Origin: a bacterium
GTDB lineage: Bacteria > Electryoneota > RPQS01
Length of the DNA stretch: 64,000 nucleotides
Direction: 5' to 3'
Assembly (NCBI GenBank): GCA_023382385.1
Contig: JAHDVH010000005.1
Location: 1 to 64,000 of the forward strand
Position numbers and translations under genes: made by a program. Of the stretch, positions 24,159 through 33,850 are shown piece after piece (the stretch's first letter is position 1; every line of letters begins with the position of its first letter). A model generated the notes under the pieces. The model had not been told where the DNA came from, made no database searches, and was given only the letters and a program-made list of their open reading frames with translations.

Positions 24159-25581
24159 TCTCTAAATCCGCTCGGAATATCAGATAGGGATTGCGCGGAT
24201 AGAGCTCGGCTGTTTTGTAGGTCGAGTCGCATTCGCAGGATTCTGCGAGCACGGAGTAGACGGCATCGCGCATGGGTTTGGAATGACTGTAAGTCGCAGT
24301 GACAAACCAGACGGTTCCGCTGTCCGGCAGCAAAGACGCAATCTGCGTGGTGTCTTTGGGAATCACCACGTCATGCTGAAACAGGTTGCGGTAGTAATAC
24401 TCAAACGGCATCGGCGCACGCTGCGGATGGACGAGAATGTGATCGGCTGAAGCGATCTGCGGAATCAGCCACGCGACGGCCTGCCGCCACGGGTCCTTGT
24501 CGAACTTCGTATAGTAGTGATAGAGTGGCACAGCGTTGAGCACCAGAAACAGACCGATTGCAAGAATTTGCAGCGGTTTTTTTGTCTGTGCGACTATCCA
24601 TCCCATCAGCAGCAGAATTGCCGCGAGAGCTGTAATAGTATAACGCATCCACAGAATGGGAGTCAGCTGCGAAACCAGCCACGGCAGGCCGAACATTCCA
24701 ATCAGTAGTGCGGTGCAGACGACAAATCCGGTTCGGTGTTCCCTGATGCGCGTGCGGAAGTAGACAAGTCCGATGCTCAGGAGAAGCGAGCTTGCGAGGG
24801 CTGCAATGTACCACGCAAAGTAATGCTTCATGTAGGTCCACGGCTCGAGCAGACCGGGCCGATGAATCCACGCGGCAACGCTCCATTGGTTCTGAACTTT
24901 GCCGACAAACGACTTCAAGAAAATGTAGGCTTCAGGCAGATACGCTACGCCGATAATCAGCGCGGGACCGAAGAAGCGTTTCCACTCCTTGAACGGCACA
25001 AGCACTGCGATGATCAGCGCCTGCAGCGCAAGCAGAAACGGGCCGTAGGGATGAGTATAGAGCGAGAAGATAGTCGCGGCCAGCGTGCCGATGAGGTTGA
25101 CCCGCGAATCGCGTTCGATGAGGCGCAGGAGAAACCAGACCGCCAAGAGCGATGACCAGAGCCAGAGCGTGTAGGGCCGCGCTTCCTGCGAGTAATACAT
25201 GAGAAACGGATTGACCGCGGCGAACAACGCAGCAATCAGCGCGGCAGGATGACCGAAGACTCTTCTGCCCAGTAGATAGAGCGCATGAATGCTCAGCACT
25301 CCGAAGATAACGGAGGGGATGCGCATTGCAACTTCACCAACGCCGAAGAGCCTGCTCCACAGCCAGATGAACATCGCATAGGTCGGCCCTTGTGTGTCGG
25401 CGTCCCAGTCAAACAGAAACTTCATCGGCCCGTCCTTGATGCGGTGCCAGATGATGGCTTCGTCGAGCCAGAAGCTCTCCATGTTCAGCTGATACAGCCG
25501 CAACAGCAGCGCGCCGATCAGCACAAGGCCGATGGCGCGCTTTTCACTCGTCGAATATGTTGTGTTCTGATTTCCCGCCAT
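24115..25581 (-). CDS. Membrane glycosyltransferase (ArnT/PMT, GT39/GT83-like)
   Basis: 488 residues with about 10-12 hydrophobic segments. The first periplasmic loop has the family signature FWLDEAIIWHRI, including the acidic residue thought to be catalytic, and later GPTYAMFIWLW, then AVNPFLMYYSQEARPYTLWL. Such enzymes use polyprenyl-phosphate sugars on the periplasmic side of the inner membrane to glycosylate lipid A, proteins or polysaccharides. Its start shares a base with the lptD stop, so the two are translationally coupled, which favours a role in the cell envelope. Confidence 0.85.
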   Translation of the reverse strand: MAGNQNTTYSTSEKRAIGLVLIGALLLRLYQLNMESFWLDEAIIWHRIKDGPMKFLFDWDADTQGPTYAMFIWLWSRLFGVGEVAMRIPSVIFGVLSIHALYLLGRRVFGHPAALIAALFAAVNPFLMYYSQEARPYTLWLWSSLLAVWFLLRLIERDSRVNLIGTLAATIFSLYTHPYGPFLLALQALIIAVLVPFKEWKRFFGPALIIGVAYLPEAYIFLKSFVGKVQNQWSVAAWIHRPGLLEPWTYMKHYFAWYIAALASSLLLSIGLVYFRTRIREHRTGFVVCTALLIGMFGLPWLVSQLTPILWMRYTITALAAILLLMGWIVAQTKKPLQILAIGLFLVLNAVPLYHYYTKFDKDPWRQAVAWLIPQIASADHILVHPQRAPMPFEYYYRNLFQHDVVIPKDTTQIASLLPDSGTVWFVTATYSHSKPMRDAVYSVLAESCECDSTYKTAELYPRNPYLIFRADLEITRCRMREAPHAQP

Positions 25582-28268
25582 TAAAAGCCGCGCAGGTTGC
25601 CGCCTCGATTACGTTCGATCTTGACGTCGCGGAGTTGTGGCGACTTCAGACCGATGCGCAGGAAGTAACCGGGGCTGTATCCCACAGGCGACCACGTAAA
25701 CGACGCCTCCCAGCAATGCAGATCGCGGATGATGGAAACACTTGCATTCTGTGCGATCTTTCTGTCCATGTCGAAGTAGTGGCTGATGTCAAAACTCCAG
25801 CGCGGAGTCAATTGACTGTTGACGCTTGAAAACAGTGTCGTCGTTCGCGAATGGCTCAGGTAATCTCGCGCGTGGCGAATGTTGAAGCGCAAGGTGATGG
25901 GCATGTCCACAAACGTCTGCGGGCCTTCCGCTTTACGCGGTTCCTCGGCTTCCGGCAAGGGTGGCAATTCGGCATCGTAGTTTTGCGGTGCACTGCGCGG
26001 CGCGGGCGGGAGGACGCTTTGCGGATCGAACGGCACCTCTTCGGACAGCGACAGCTTGTTGCTCTTGAAGCTGAAAAGATCTGCCACCGATTCGGCGCGA
26101 ATGGCAAAATCTACGGAACCGCTGGCACGCAAGAGATCCAGCGGCGCATACCACTTCGCTCCGTCGCGATCCCAGAAGAACGTATTGACCGGAGTTGTGC
26201 CGCGTCGCTCATAGAGTGAATGCACGGTCGAGAGATCAAACCCCAAGCCTTCAATCGGCCCGAACAGGTGTCCCGGAATTGAGGTGCGATAACTGCTCGA
26301 GAGGTCTCCCCACTTCAGCGAGTCCTTTTTGAAATCCACGCCCGTGGAGAAATTCGCGCTCAAAAGATCGAACTTCTTCTCTTTTCGAGCTTCCGGATCG
26401 CCGTGCTTCATCTGAAAGAGATTTCCGAGCGAGAAGCTCATTGCCTGCGAGAGACCGTTCGGTGTCGCCCCGATGAGGGAACCTTGATCAGTGCCGCGAA
26501 AGCGATCGTATCTGTATTCACGTCCGTCAGCCAGTCGTGCCGTTTCGAAATAGCCCCAAGCTTCATCCGAAAAATCGGGACGGTAACGGAAGCTGACGGT
26601 GGGCGTCATGACATGGCGGAATTGCGCGCGAATTCCGAACGGGTGGCGCGCGAGACCGTAGAGCTTGGTTGAGGCGGAGCTTCCCACGTCGAACGTCGTG
26701 CGCGTGTAGAAGCCGTTCTGATCTTCGCGGTCGAGCAGCGGCCCGGCGGGTTCATAGTGCAGCACGCGTCGTGTCCAAACATGTTTCCAATCGAGCGACG
26801 GATTCAGATTGATGTAACGCATGATGCGCGCCGTTGCCGCAAAAGCACCCTGATGCGCGGCACCGTCGCGGTGCGTAATGCCCAGACTGTCGTCACCCAG
26901 AATAACCGTAGGCAGCGCGGGTTCACCCGATATCCGCACAGGTTCGGGTCTCAGGAACTCTTCGCGAAACGTCAAACTACGGGCGAAGTCGCTCGAATAG
27001 GCGGCGTTGTAGGTCCACGTAAACGCGCGATACCACGGCACAGTTGTTTCCTTCGGCGCGCTGGCGAAGCGAATTCCCTTATCCGCTTTCTGAGCGGGGA
27101 AGAGGCGACCCTGTTTGTGCGTGAACCGAATTGCGGGCAGCGTCGCCGACCACGTCTCCTGCCGGATATTCTGCGTAAAGTTTGTGTTCACGCTCATCGT
27201 CCAGGGAGAGTTGTTCCACGACTTTGAGAGCGTGGCGTTTGAGCGCACGGTCTGGTTGAGCTGATCCTGAATCGAACCGACATCGGAGCGATAACTGGCG
27301 TCGGAAACGTAGGTGCCGGAAGCCGCGACTTGTGTGTTCTGATCGATTGTATGATTGTGATTGGCCGAAATCTGCCAGCGGCGATTGCGCGATGCGCCGC
27401 GCCGTTGCGTGTCAAAGTCGAAATCCGCATTGCCGCGCAGACGATACCGCTTGGCGTAACGATACGACGTGCCGCCGAGAATTCCGAACTCTTCGTAGTA
27501 GTCCATCGTTCCGAGCAGGTCCATGTAATCCGAGGCCGCCCAGTAGTAGCCGATGTTGCGCAGAAACCTCCCTTGCGCAGCGGACTCGCCAAAAACCGGC
27601 GTGATGAAACCGGACGTTCGCCCCTTTTGCACAGGGAAGACACCGTAGGGCAGCGCAAGAACGGGCACGTCGGCAAAATAGAGATACACTGGTTTCGCGA
27701 TGACGCGCTCGCCGACTTCAATCTTGAGCACGTCGGCTCCAAAATGATAGTGCGGCGTGTCGAGTTCGCAGGTCGTGAACTCTCCATGCCGCACCGTCAG
27801 AATGTCGTCCGAAATCCGTTTGAATTGTTCGCCGTAGTATTTCCCGTCCTGATACTCCGTGCGCCCTCCTTTTACCCTCCCGATCTTACTCTTCAAATTG
27901 TAGGCGATCTCGTCACCCGTGAATTCTTCAGAGCCTTGCTTGAAGTGCGGCGGATCTATCTTGCGCACGGTATCGAGTTCGGTGCGCGCACTGTCTTTGA
28001 ACACCGAGTCGTCGAGCGCCGTTGCGATCATAGTCTGGTCGTCCCAGTGCAGCAGAATGCGCCCTGCGGTCAGGACCATATCCTTGTATTCGATGCGCGC
28101 CTTGCCCTCGAGAATGGACGTGCGCGTCAGAATATCGAAGTCTATCGCATCGGCGCTGTAAGTGATCACCGTATCCAAGCCGTCCCGCCTCGCGGTCGTA
28201 TCTGGCGAGGACTCCTGCGCATGAGCAAGTCCGCCAATCAATAGGGACAACAATAGATAGAAAATCAC
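25581..28268 (-). CDS. lptD: LPS-assembly protein LptD-like
   Basis: 895 residues. A short signal peptide (MIFYLLLSLLIGGLAHA) precedes an OstA/LptA-like beta-jellyroll (residues about 30-170; TYSADAIDFDILTRTSILEGKARIEY, TAGRILLHW, FTTCELDTPHYHFGADVLKIEVGERV). The large C-terminal LptD beta-barrel follows (PVLALPYGVFPVQKGRTSGFITPVFGES, many alternating aromatic strands). LptD places lipopolysaccharide in the outer leaflet, so this organism probably has LPS. It lies 6 nt behind the GH57 gene in a long minus-strand operon. Confidence 0.9.
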   Translation of the reverse strand: MIFYLLLSLLIGGLAHAQESSPDTTARRDGLDTVITYSADAIDFDILTRTSILEGKARIEYKDMVLTAGRILLHWDDQTMIATALDDSVFKDSARTELDTVRKIDPPHFKQGSEEFTGDEIAYNLKSKIGRVKGGRTEYQDGKYYGEQFKRISDDILTVRHGEFTTCELDTPHYHFGADVLKIEVGERVIAKPVYLYFADVPVLALPYGVFPVQKGRTSGFITPVFGESAAQGRFLRNIGYYWAASDYMDLLGTMDYYEEFGILGGTSYRYAKRYRLRGNADFDFDTQRRGASRNRRWQISANHNHTIDQNTQVAASGTYVSDASYRSDVGSIQDQLNQTVRSNATLSKSWNNSPWTMSVNTNFTQNIRQETWSATLPAIRFTHKQGRLFPAQKADKGIRFASAPKETTVPWYRAFTWTYNAAYSSDFARSLTFREEFLRPEPVRISGEPALPTVILGDDSLGITHRDGAAHQGAFAATARIMRYINLNPSLDWKHVWTRRVLHYEPAGPLLDREDQNGFYTRTTFDVGSSASTKLYGLARHPFGIRAQFRHVMTPTVSFRYRPDFSDEAWGYFETARLADGREYRYDRFRGTDQGSLIGATPNGLSQAMSFSLGNLFQMKHGDPEARKEKKFDLLSANFSTGVDFKKDSLKWGDLSSSYRTSIPGHLFGPIEGLGFDLSTVHSLYERRGTTPVNTFFWDRDGAKWYAPLDLLRASGSVDFAIRAESVADLFSFKSNKLSLSEEVPFDPQSVLPPAPRSAPQNYDAELPPLPEAEEPRKAEGPQTFVDMPITLRFNIRHARDYLSHSRTTTLFSSVNSQLTPRWSFDISHYFDMDRKIAQNASVSIIRDLHCWEASFTWSPVGYSPGYFLRIGLKSPQLRDVKIERNRGGNLRGF

Positions 28269-28274
28269 AACGCG

Positions 28275-30419
28275 TCAGCGCTCTGAAAGCTCCGCGGAAA
28301 ATCGGCAGCGCCACGCTTCGCCGGGCTGCAACCGCAATTCCCATGAGAAGAGCAAAGCAGCGGATTGAAAGACCCGCTCGAATCCGCCCTCGGACAGCGA
28401 CACACTTTCGACGGGCACACGCCACAACCGCGCAGGGATCGAAGACTCCACGTTCGCGGCGACTCCCTCATGCTCGTCGGCCAGCAGCACCCGCGAGACA
28501 TCGAGATGCTCCGCGATCTCCGCGAGCGGGCGTTTCACGACGTTTGTGCCGGGCAGCGAAAGATAGTGCTTGCCGGAATTGGGGGCCATCAGGGCGAAAT
28601 TCCATTCGATGCCGAACGGCCCGTAGATCTCCTGTGCGGATAAGTTGCTGACCACATAGTCCACATCCATAACCGCCTTGCCGGACTGGACACGAATAGT
28701 TTTCGACACTCGCACCGGAAGCGATCCGAGTTTGCCCGTTCTGGTGAGCGTAACTCCGTCGGTGAACATCTCGCTCAGCTCGTATTCGCCCGTCAGAAAG
28801 TCTGCGTAGTCCGCAAGTTTGCCCACGCGGAACTGGTCAATGTTTCCGTCGAAGCCGTGGAAGTGGTCGAGTAAAGATCGACGCGGCCAGCGATCAACTG
28901 TAACAAGGTGTTCGAGTCCTTCCTCCTTCTTCAGCACGAGATCGTGAATAGACTCGACCGCAGCATCGTCATTGGGCACAGACACCACCGCACGCGCCAC
29001 GTCCATATGATAGGGTTCTTCGCGGCGGGTAAGCGTATTGAGCACGTTATAGCCGCTGGGTCGGAAGTCCCATTCGAATAGCGAGCCGCCCTCATCAGGT
29101 TTCAGGTAGGCGTTCATGACAGCGTTTTCGATGAGAATCTCGGTACGGCCGTCCATGTCGTGATCCACGGTGTGAACTTCCGTCCACTTCCGCCCGCGAT
29201 GCAGCAGATTGTCGAGCGTGTATTCGCCCTGAATCAATTCCTTCCATACCGCATGCCGCAAGTGCGGAAGATACAGCCCGCCGAACACGCCGTGCCAGTA
29301 AGGGCAGTTGCATTGTCCTCGCAAGAGTTGTGTTTGATAGGCGGGATCGGTCTTGCGCGTTGAGAGCGAATGAAACTTGCGCGACACTCGCAGCATCTTC
29401 TTCTGCAGGTAGTTCGCTTCAGGATATTTGCTCAAGAAGCCGCGCCAGAAACCGCCCTTGACAAACGGACGGATTCGCGGCCAGTCGTCGCGTTCCTTGA
29501 GTTCATGCACGAAGTGAATGTATTTCTTGCGAGCGGCGGTCGGCAGCGTCCACTCTCCCATTTCAAAATAGGAACCCGTCGGCAGATAGGTGCGGCCTTT
29601 CGGCTGTATCCGGTCGCGTGCTTCGGACATGGTGAGCAGTTCGACGTCGCTGTCATGAGCGACGAGCGCGTCGAAAAAGCTGCGCAGCCAGCCGTCTTCG
29701 TAGATTGGCTTATACGTGCGCGGCCACAGTCCGAACTTCTCACCGTCGTCACCCATCAAAAACAGTGAGTCGGGGCGACCATCGGCCTGCTGAAAGATGT
29801 AGTCGAAGGTGGCTTCCGGCTCACGAAATGGAATCGCGTAACGCAGGGCCTGATGATTGGGGAACATCGCCAGAGGTCCGTTGTGCGAATCGGTCATGAA
29901 GTAGCCGTTCAATTCTTCCGGCAAATGACCGGCCGCCAGAAACAGATCGTCATCCATGGAGATATACTCCACTCCGGCTTCGACCAGCAGAGCCGCGAAG
30001 TCCGGTTCCCAGACGCGCTCGGGCAACCACGCGCCGCGAGGGGTGACTCCGAATCGTTTCTTCAGATAGTCGTTCATGCGCGAAAAATGTTCAAGCGCGT
30101 CATCGCGCGGAATCGCGGCCAACACCGGCTCGTAGAACGCTCCGCCGATCAACTCAATCTGGCCGCGGTCGTGCAACTTCCCGACCAGATCAAGATACTC
30201 GGGCAGATGAGCCTCGCACCACTCCAACAGACAGCCGGAAGTGTGCAGGCTCATGCGAATCTGAGGATAGTCAAGCAGAGTTTCGAGAAACGGCTGGTAA
30301 CTCTTATGATTGGCGTCGGCGATGACATGATCGAAATTGCCGATTGGCTGATGATTGTGAAGCTGAAGGCAGAGATAAACTTTTGTCACGGGGTCGAGAG
30401 GTTGAAGTGCAGGTTGCAA
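28275..30419 (-). CDS. GH57 4-alpha-glucanotransferase/alpha-amylase-like
   Basis: 714 residues. The GH57 catalytic barrel occupies about residues 10-330: LQLHNHQPIGNF, GAFYEPVLAAIP, GAWLPERVWEPDF with the nucleophile Glu, and FLMGDDGEKFGLWP with the acid/base Asp. The DUF1925 and DUF1926 domains follow, as in the glucanotransferase of Thermococcus litoralis. It would rearrange alpha-1,4-glucans in the cytoplasm, since no signal peptide is present. The neighbours, a ROK sugar kinase and a glycosidase-like lipoprotein, support maltodextrin or glycogen use. Confidence 0.92.
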   Translation of the reverse strand: MQPALQPLDPVTKVYLCLQLHNHQPIGNFDHVIADANHKSYQPFLETLLDYPQIRMSLHTSGCLLEWCEAHLPEYLDLVGKLHDRGQIELIGGAFYEPVLAAIPRDDALEHFSRMNDYLKKRFGVTPRGAWLPERVWEPDFAALLVEAGVEYISMDDDLFLAAGHLPEELNGYFMTDSHNGPLAMFPNHQALRYAIPFREPEATFDYIFQQADGRPDSLFLMGDDGEKFGLWPRTYKPIYEDGWLRSFFDALVAHDSDVELLTMSEARDRIQPKGRTYLPTGSYFEMGEWTLPTAARKKYIHFVHELKERDDWPRIRPFVKGGFWRGFLSKYPEANYLQKKMLRVSRKFHSLSTRKTDPAYQTQLLRGQCNCPYWHGVFGGLYLPHLRHAVWKELIQGEYTLDNLLHRGRKWTEVHTVDHDMDGRTEILIENAVMNAYLKPDEGGSLFEWDFRPSGYNVLNTLTRREEPYHMDVARAVVSVPNDDAAVESIHDLVLKKEEGLEHLVTVDRWPRRSLLDHFHGFDGNIDQFRVGKLADYADFLTGEYELSEMFTDGVTLTRTGKLGSLPVRVSKTIRVQSGKAVMDVDYVVSNLSAQEIYGPFGIEWNFALMAPNSGKHYLSLPGTNVVKRPLAEIAEHLDVSRVLLADEHEGVAANVESSIPARLWRVPVESVSLSEGGFERVFQSAALLFSWELRLQPGEAWRCRFSAELSER

Positions 30420-30428
30420 AGGCGACGC

Positions 30429-30833
30429 TTAATTCGGGTATAAATAGACCGTCCGGTTGACGACAACTTCGGGGTTGCCGCTTTCCGTCGTGGAGTCAAG
30501 CTGCGAGTATTGAAAGTCTGCGAATTCTTCAGTGGACTGGCCGTAGCCTTCGCTTTCCACATGATAGAAAATGCGAACGTCTTCTGAGATACCTTCCCAA
30601 ACTTTGACATTTCCGTTGGTGTGGCGGCATGCAGTGTCCCTCTGATCTGATGTTCCGGCATAGCTCCAGATAACATGAGCACACGACTGCAGCAGCCCGT
30701 CGGTCCGCGATCCGTCTCGTACAGAGACATTGAGAATCCACACCGGCCCCGTGAATTCCTCGTTGTCGTCGTCTTTCTTACAGCCGGATGCGGCAAGGCT
30801 CAGGATCAGCAATCCCAAAGTGAATCGAATCAT
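30429..30833 (-). CDS. Small lipoprotein of unknown function
   Basis: 134 residues, starting at the ATG at 30833 and not at the longer open frame, which overlaps the kinase gene. The signal peptide ends in the lipobox LAASGC and is followed by KKDDDNEE, an acidic linker common in FCB lipoproteins. The mature domain (WILNVSVRDGSRTDGLLQSC, NGNVKVWEGISEDVRIFYHV) is probably a small beta-sandwich. Its place between the kinase and the GH57 enzyme suggests coexpression only. Confidence 0.75.
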   Translation of the reverse strand: MIRFTLGLLILSLAASGCKKDDDNEEFTGPVWILNVSVRDGSRTDGLLQSCAHVIWSYAGTSDQRDTACRHTNGNVKVWEGISEDVRIFYHVESEGYGQSTEEFADFQYSQLDSTTESGNPEVVVNRTVYLYPN

Positions 30834-30846
30834 AATCGGCCCCCTA

Positions 30847-31767
30847 CTACGTTGACTGTTCAAACCAAAGTGCGGCTGCTCCGAGCATGCCGGCAAAGTA
30901 GCCGAGCTGGCCGGGCAGAATGTGCAGGTATTCCGTATGCGGCGGCAGAGCACGCGCAGTGAGATAGTGTTTGAAGCGTTCGAAAAAGTAATCTGCGCCA
31001 TGAATCGTTCCGCCACCTAAAACGATGGCTTCGGGATTCAGTAAATGTACCCATGTTGCTGCGGCTTCGGCGAGTCGCTGAGCAAGCACATCGTGTATTT
31101 CGCGCGCGCGAAGATCGCCCTGCTCTGCCAACTCCGTGATGCGTCGCGGAGTGGGAAACTCGCCCGTCTTGAATCGATCGTCCACAAGCTGATCGAACGC
31201 CGTTCTGCCGACAAAGGCTTCCAGGACGCCCGCTCGGCCAAGCACTTCCGGGCCATCCGGTGAAATGACGGTAAAGCCCATCTCGCCCGCCGCCCCACGT
31301 GCGCCGCGATACAATTTTCCGTCAATATAAATCGCACCACCAAGTCCGGTTCCCATCGCCGCTGCGACAAAGTGCTTGAACTTTCGTGCCGCGCCCCACC
31401 TATGTTCTCCTACGGCAAAGTTGTTGACGTCATTGTCCATGACCACCGGAATCCGCAGCGCATTGGAAATCGTCTGCTTGATGGGCAGGCCGAGCCAATC
31501 ATTAAAGTTTGGCGCCCACAACACGGTTTCAAGGTGCTCATCCACAACTCCCGGTGCGCCGACACCCGCGCCTTCAGGCCGAACACGATGCTTGTCGCAC
31601 AAGTTCCGCACGGCCGTTGCGAGCGACTGGACGACTGCGGAAAGTTCGCGCGGCCTCGGAGTAGGTGTCGTCTCCTTATCGACCAGCTTGCCCGATTCCG
31701 TAACCAGCCCGATCTTGAGGTTGGTGCCCCCGATGTCGATGCCCAGGGCGAGGCGCTCTGAATTCAT
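30847..31767 (-). CDS. ROK-family sugar kinase (glucokinase-like) lacking the zinc site
   Basis: 306 residues. ATP site LGIDIGGTNLKIGLV; sugar site PVVMDNDVNNFAVGEHRWG with the catalytic Asp in DND; phosphate loop MGTGLGGAIYIDGKL; and GARGAAGEMG. In usual ROK kinases this is followed by His (GEIGH) and a CxCGxxGCxE zinc motif. Here the His is Phe (GEMGF) and the motif reads PEVLGRAGVLE, so all four zinc ligands are gone while the active-site residues remain. It likely phosphorylates glucose released by the neighbouring glucan enzymes. It overlaps the upstream gene by ATGA. Confidence 0.9.
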   Translation of the reverse strand: MNSERLALGIDIGGTNLKIGLVTESGKLVDKETTPTPRPRELSAVVQSLATAVRNLCDKHRVRPEGAGVGAPGVVDEHLETVLWAPNFNDWLGLPIKQTISNALRIPVVMDNDVNNFAVGEHRWGAARKFKHFVAAAMGTGLGGAIYIDGKLYRGARGAAGEMGFTVISPDGPEVLGRAGVLEAFVGRTAFDQLVDDRFKTGEFPTPRRITELAEQGDLRAREIHDVLAQRLAEAAATWVHLLNPEAIVLGGGTIHGADYFFERFKHYLTARALPPHTEYLHILPGQLGYFAGMLGAAALWFEQST

Positions 31768-33656
31768 TCAGGTAAATTGCCGCTTGTCACACGCAGTCTT
31801 GATGCGTTGTCGGAGTCCACGTCCAAAGTAAAATGATGAGGCTGATCGCCGGGTTCAAGCGTGAATTGTCCGGCGATTGCGCCGTCCTTAGTCGGAAAGT
31901 ATAATTGACAGTCAAAACTCTGCACGAGTCCGCTTGCGGCGATATACGCCTGCCGTTGTGCGAAATCATAGTCCACATACAGCTCGCCGTCGGCAAACGG
32001 AATGCGTGCGCGTGTCCGGCCCCAGCCGTCCGGCAGGCGCGGATCGAACACAATTTTTCGCGCGCTCCAGTTAGGTCGAACGCCGAGATAACCTTCCACG
32101 ACCGTAACAAGTTCTGCGGCTGCGGCCCGCGTTTGAACACGCTGCTCCAACTCTCCGGGCAACGTGACAGGGTGGAGCGTGTCATTCAACGCTGCGAACG
32201 CAAGGGTCCAATGCTCAGACCGACGATAACGGATATCTTGCGAAAAAGTCCAGAGCAGCCTTGCGGATTCAGCATCCCACGGAAGCGCTTCCAGTGCAAG
32301 CCATGAAGCATCGGCTTCCTTCAGCCACGACAACGTTCCGCGGCTGACAGTCTCAAACAAACTCACGGAATCAGGCAGCACGAACGTCTCGAGTAATCCG
32401 TCCCCGCCGTCGCTTCCGCCGTCAATGAACTGATTGTTGAAATAGACGCTGTCAGTCTGCTCCGAGCGGGTCTGCCTCAACCTTCGAGCGGCCTGCTGCA
32501 AAGCGGTTATCGCATCCTTGGATGCGTCTCGGCTGTTGCTGCGATAGGACACCCGCGCAGGAGCTGACATGGAAGCCAGATAGGTCTCGGCGAACAGCCA
32601 TACTGCGGCTCTGCGAAACTGCTCTTCGATGGTTGCCCCCGTTCTGATTCTGTTCGCCGCCGCATCAAGTCGGTTCAGAGCGTCGTGCAACAAGGGAGTA
32701 TAGAGCGTGAGTTGCCGTTCGGGCAATGCTCCCCAGCGAAACGCCGTCTCGAACGCCTTCAAGCCGTTCTCTATAGTCCACACCTGATCTTCGGGTGCTC
32801 GGAGCGATTCAAAATAGTCGGGCCGGAACTCCGCGAACGTCAGCCACTGAGCGACTGTGAGGTCCGCCCAAAACTCAAATACATCCGCCGAAGTGGAAAC
32901 AGGAATCGTGGCCGCAGGTATCAGTGAGGTCAAGAGCGCGAGCGTGCGATTCACTGAGTCCGCTTCCGTCAGAATATCCACCGCGCGCCCTGACTCAGAG
33001 TCTCTATCGGAGTTAAGCCGGAGCGTGAATATCTTGGACGGCCGCGCTGCAAAAGATATGGACGCGCCTAAGCCGGTTGCTTGTGCCGGAGTGACTGTGC
33101 CTTCCGTCTCAAGCCGCCAGCGATTTCCATCAGGAAGCAGCACCTCCGCGCCCCAATCCGTCTGTGACCACGGCTCAGTTTCCGCATCTATGCCCCGCCG
33201 CTTGCTGCTCGGCCCGTGAAACTCAATCTCTGCAATCAGCGTCCGCTCGCTTTGGCCGGTCACCCCGCACTCGATAAGCTGGCCGCCGCGCTCTATGGAT
33301 AGCGACTGTATCAGCCCAAGCCCGGTTTCGACCAGCTCAAGTCCTTGCGCCGTTCGCTGCGTTGCGCGGAACGGCAAAGGGTGCTGGTCACCCTCAAATC
33401 GCCAGCTGATTCGCAACTCTGTTCCACTTAGGTCGCGGAGTTTGAGTCTGTGGTCATCGCCGGGTTGAGGAGGACTGACCTCCGTAGCCCAGCCCCCGAT
33501 GGACACAACCGTTGAGCCTGAATCCGGCAACATGACCTTAAGTATTTGGTCTTTATTTGTATACGGATTCAGCTTCGGAAATTCAAGCTCACCGCATCCA
33601 CACACCAAGACCACCCACAAAAGCTGTAACCCGATATGCAGATGCTGTTTTTGCAT
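31764..33656 (-). CDS. Glycosidase-like lipoprotein
   Basis: 630 residues from the ATG at 33656. A longer open frame exists, but the chosen start begins directly with a signal peptide ending in the lipobox VLVCGC. The first 300 residues are beta-rich; the second half is alpha-helical and resembles an (alpha/alpha)6 glycosidase barrel, ending in VEGYLGVRPNWSARKIVFDPRLPDGWGRTRARIPF, the C-terminal signature seen in amylo-glucosidase and GH63/GH15-type enzymes. I cannot assign catalytic Glu residues with certainty. An extracytoplasmic glycosidase would fit the downstream sugar kinase and GH57 enzyme. It is the first gene of the minus-strand operon. Confidence 0.7.
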   Translation of the reverse strand: MQKQHLHIGLQLLWVVLVCGCGELEFPKLNPYTNKDQILKVMLPDSGSTVVSIGGWATEVSPPQPGDDHRLKLRDLSGTELRISWRFEGDQHPLPFRATQRTAQGLELVETGLGLIQSLSIERGGQLIECGVTGQSERTLIAEIEFHGPSSKRRGIDAETEPWSQTDWGAEVLLPDGNRWRLETEGTVTPAQATGLGASISFAARPSKIFTLRLNSDRDSESGRAVDILTEADSVNRTLALLTSLIPAATIPVSTSADVFEFWADLTVAQWLTFAEFRPDYFESLRAPEDQVWTIENGLKAFETAFRWGALPERQLTLYTPLLHDALNRLDAAANRIRTGATIEEQFRRAAVWLFAETYLASMSAPARVSYRSNSRDASKDAITALQQAARRLRQTRSEQTDSVYFNNQFIDGGSDGGDGLLETFVLPDSVSLFETVSRGTLSWLKEADASWLALEALPWDAESARLLWTFSQDIRYRRSEHWTLAFAALNDTLHPVTLPGELEQRVQTRAAAAELVTVVEGYLGVRPNWSARKIVFDPRLPDGWGRTRARIPFADGELYVDYDFAQRQAYIAASGLVQSFDCQLYFPTKDGAIAGQFTLEPGDQPHHFTLDVDSDNASRLRVTSGNLPE

Positions 33657-33850
33657 AGATTTACAAGATACAAAAGCATCGAAACAGGTGCAAGCGTTAC
33701 GCTTCCGTTTGACTTGGTTCTTCCTTCGCATCTCGTTCAGCGGATGCTTATATTTTCGAGAGTTGCCGGAACTCCTCGACAAAGACAGCCGTTCAACGGG
33801 AACGACCTGAGAGGACGTTCCTCTCCCACACGCAAAACCCAAAAAGACTT

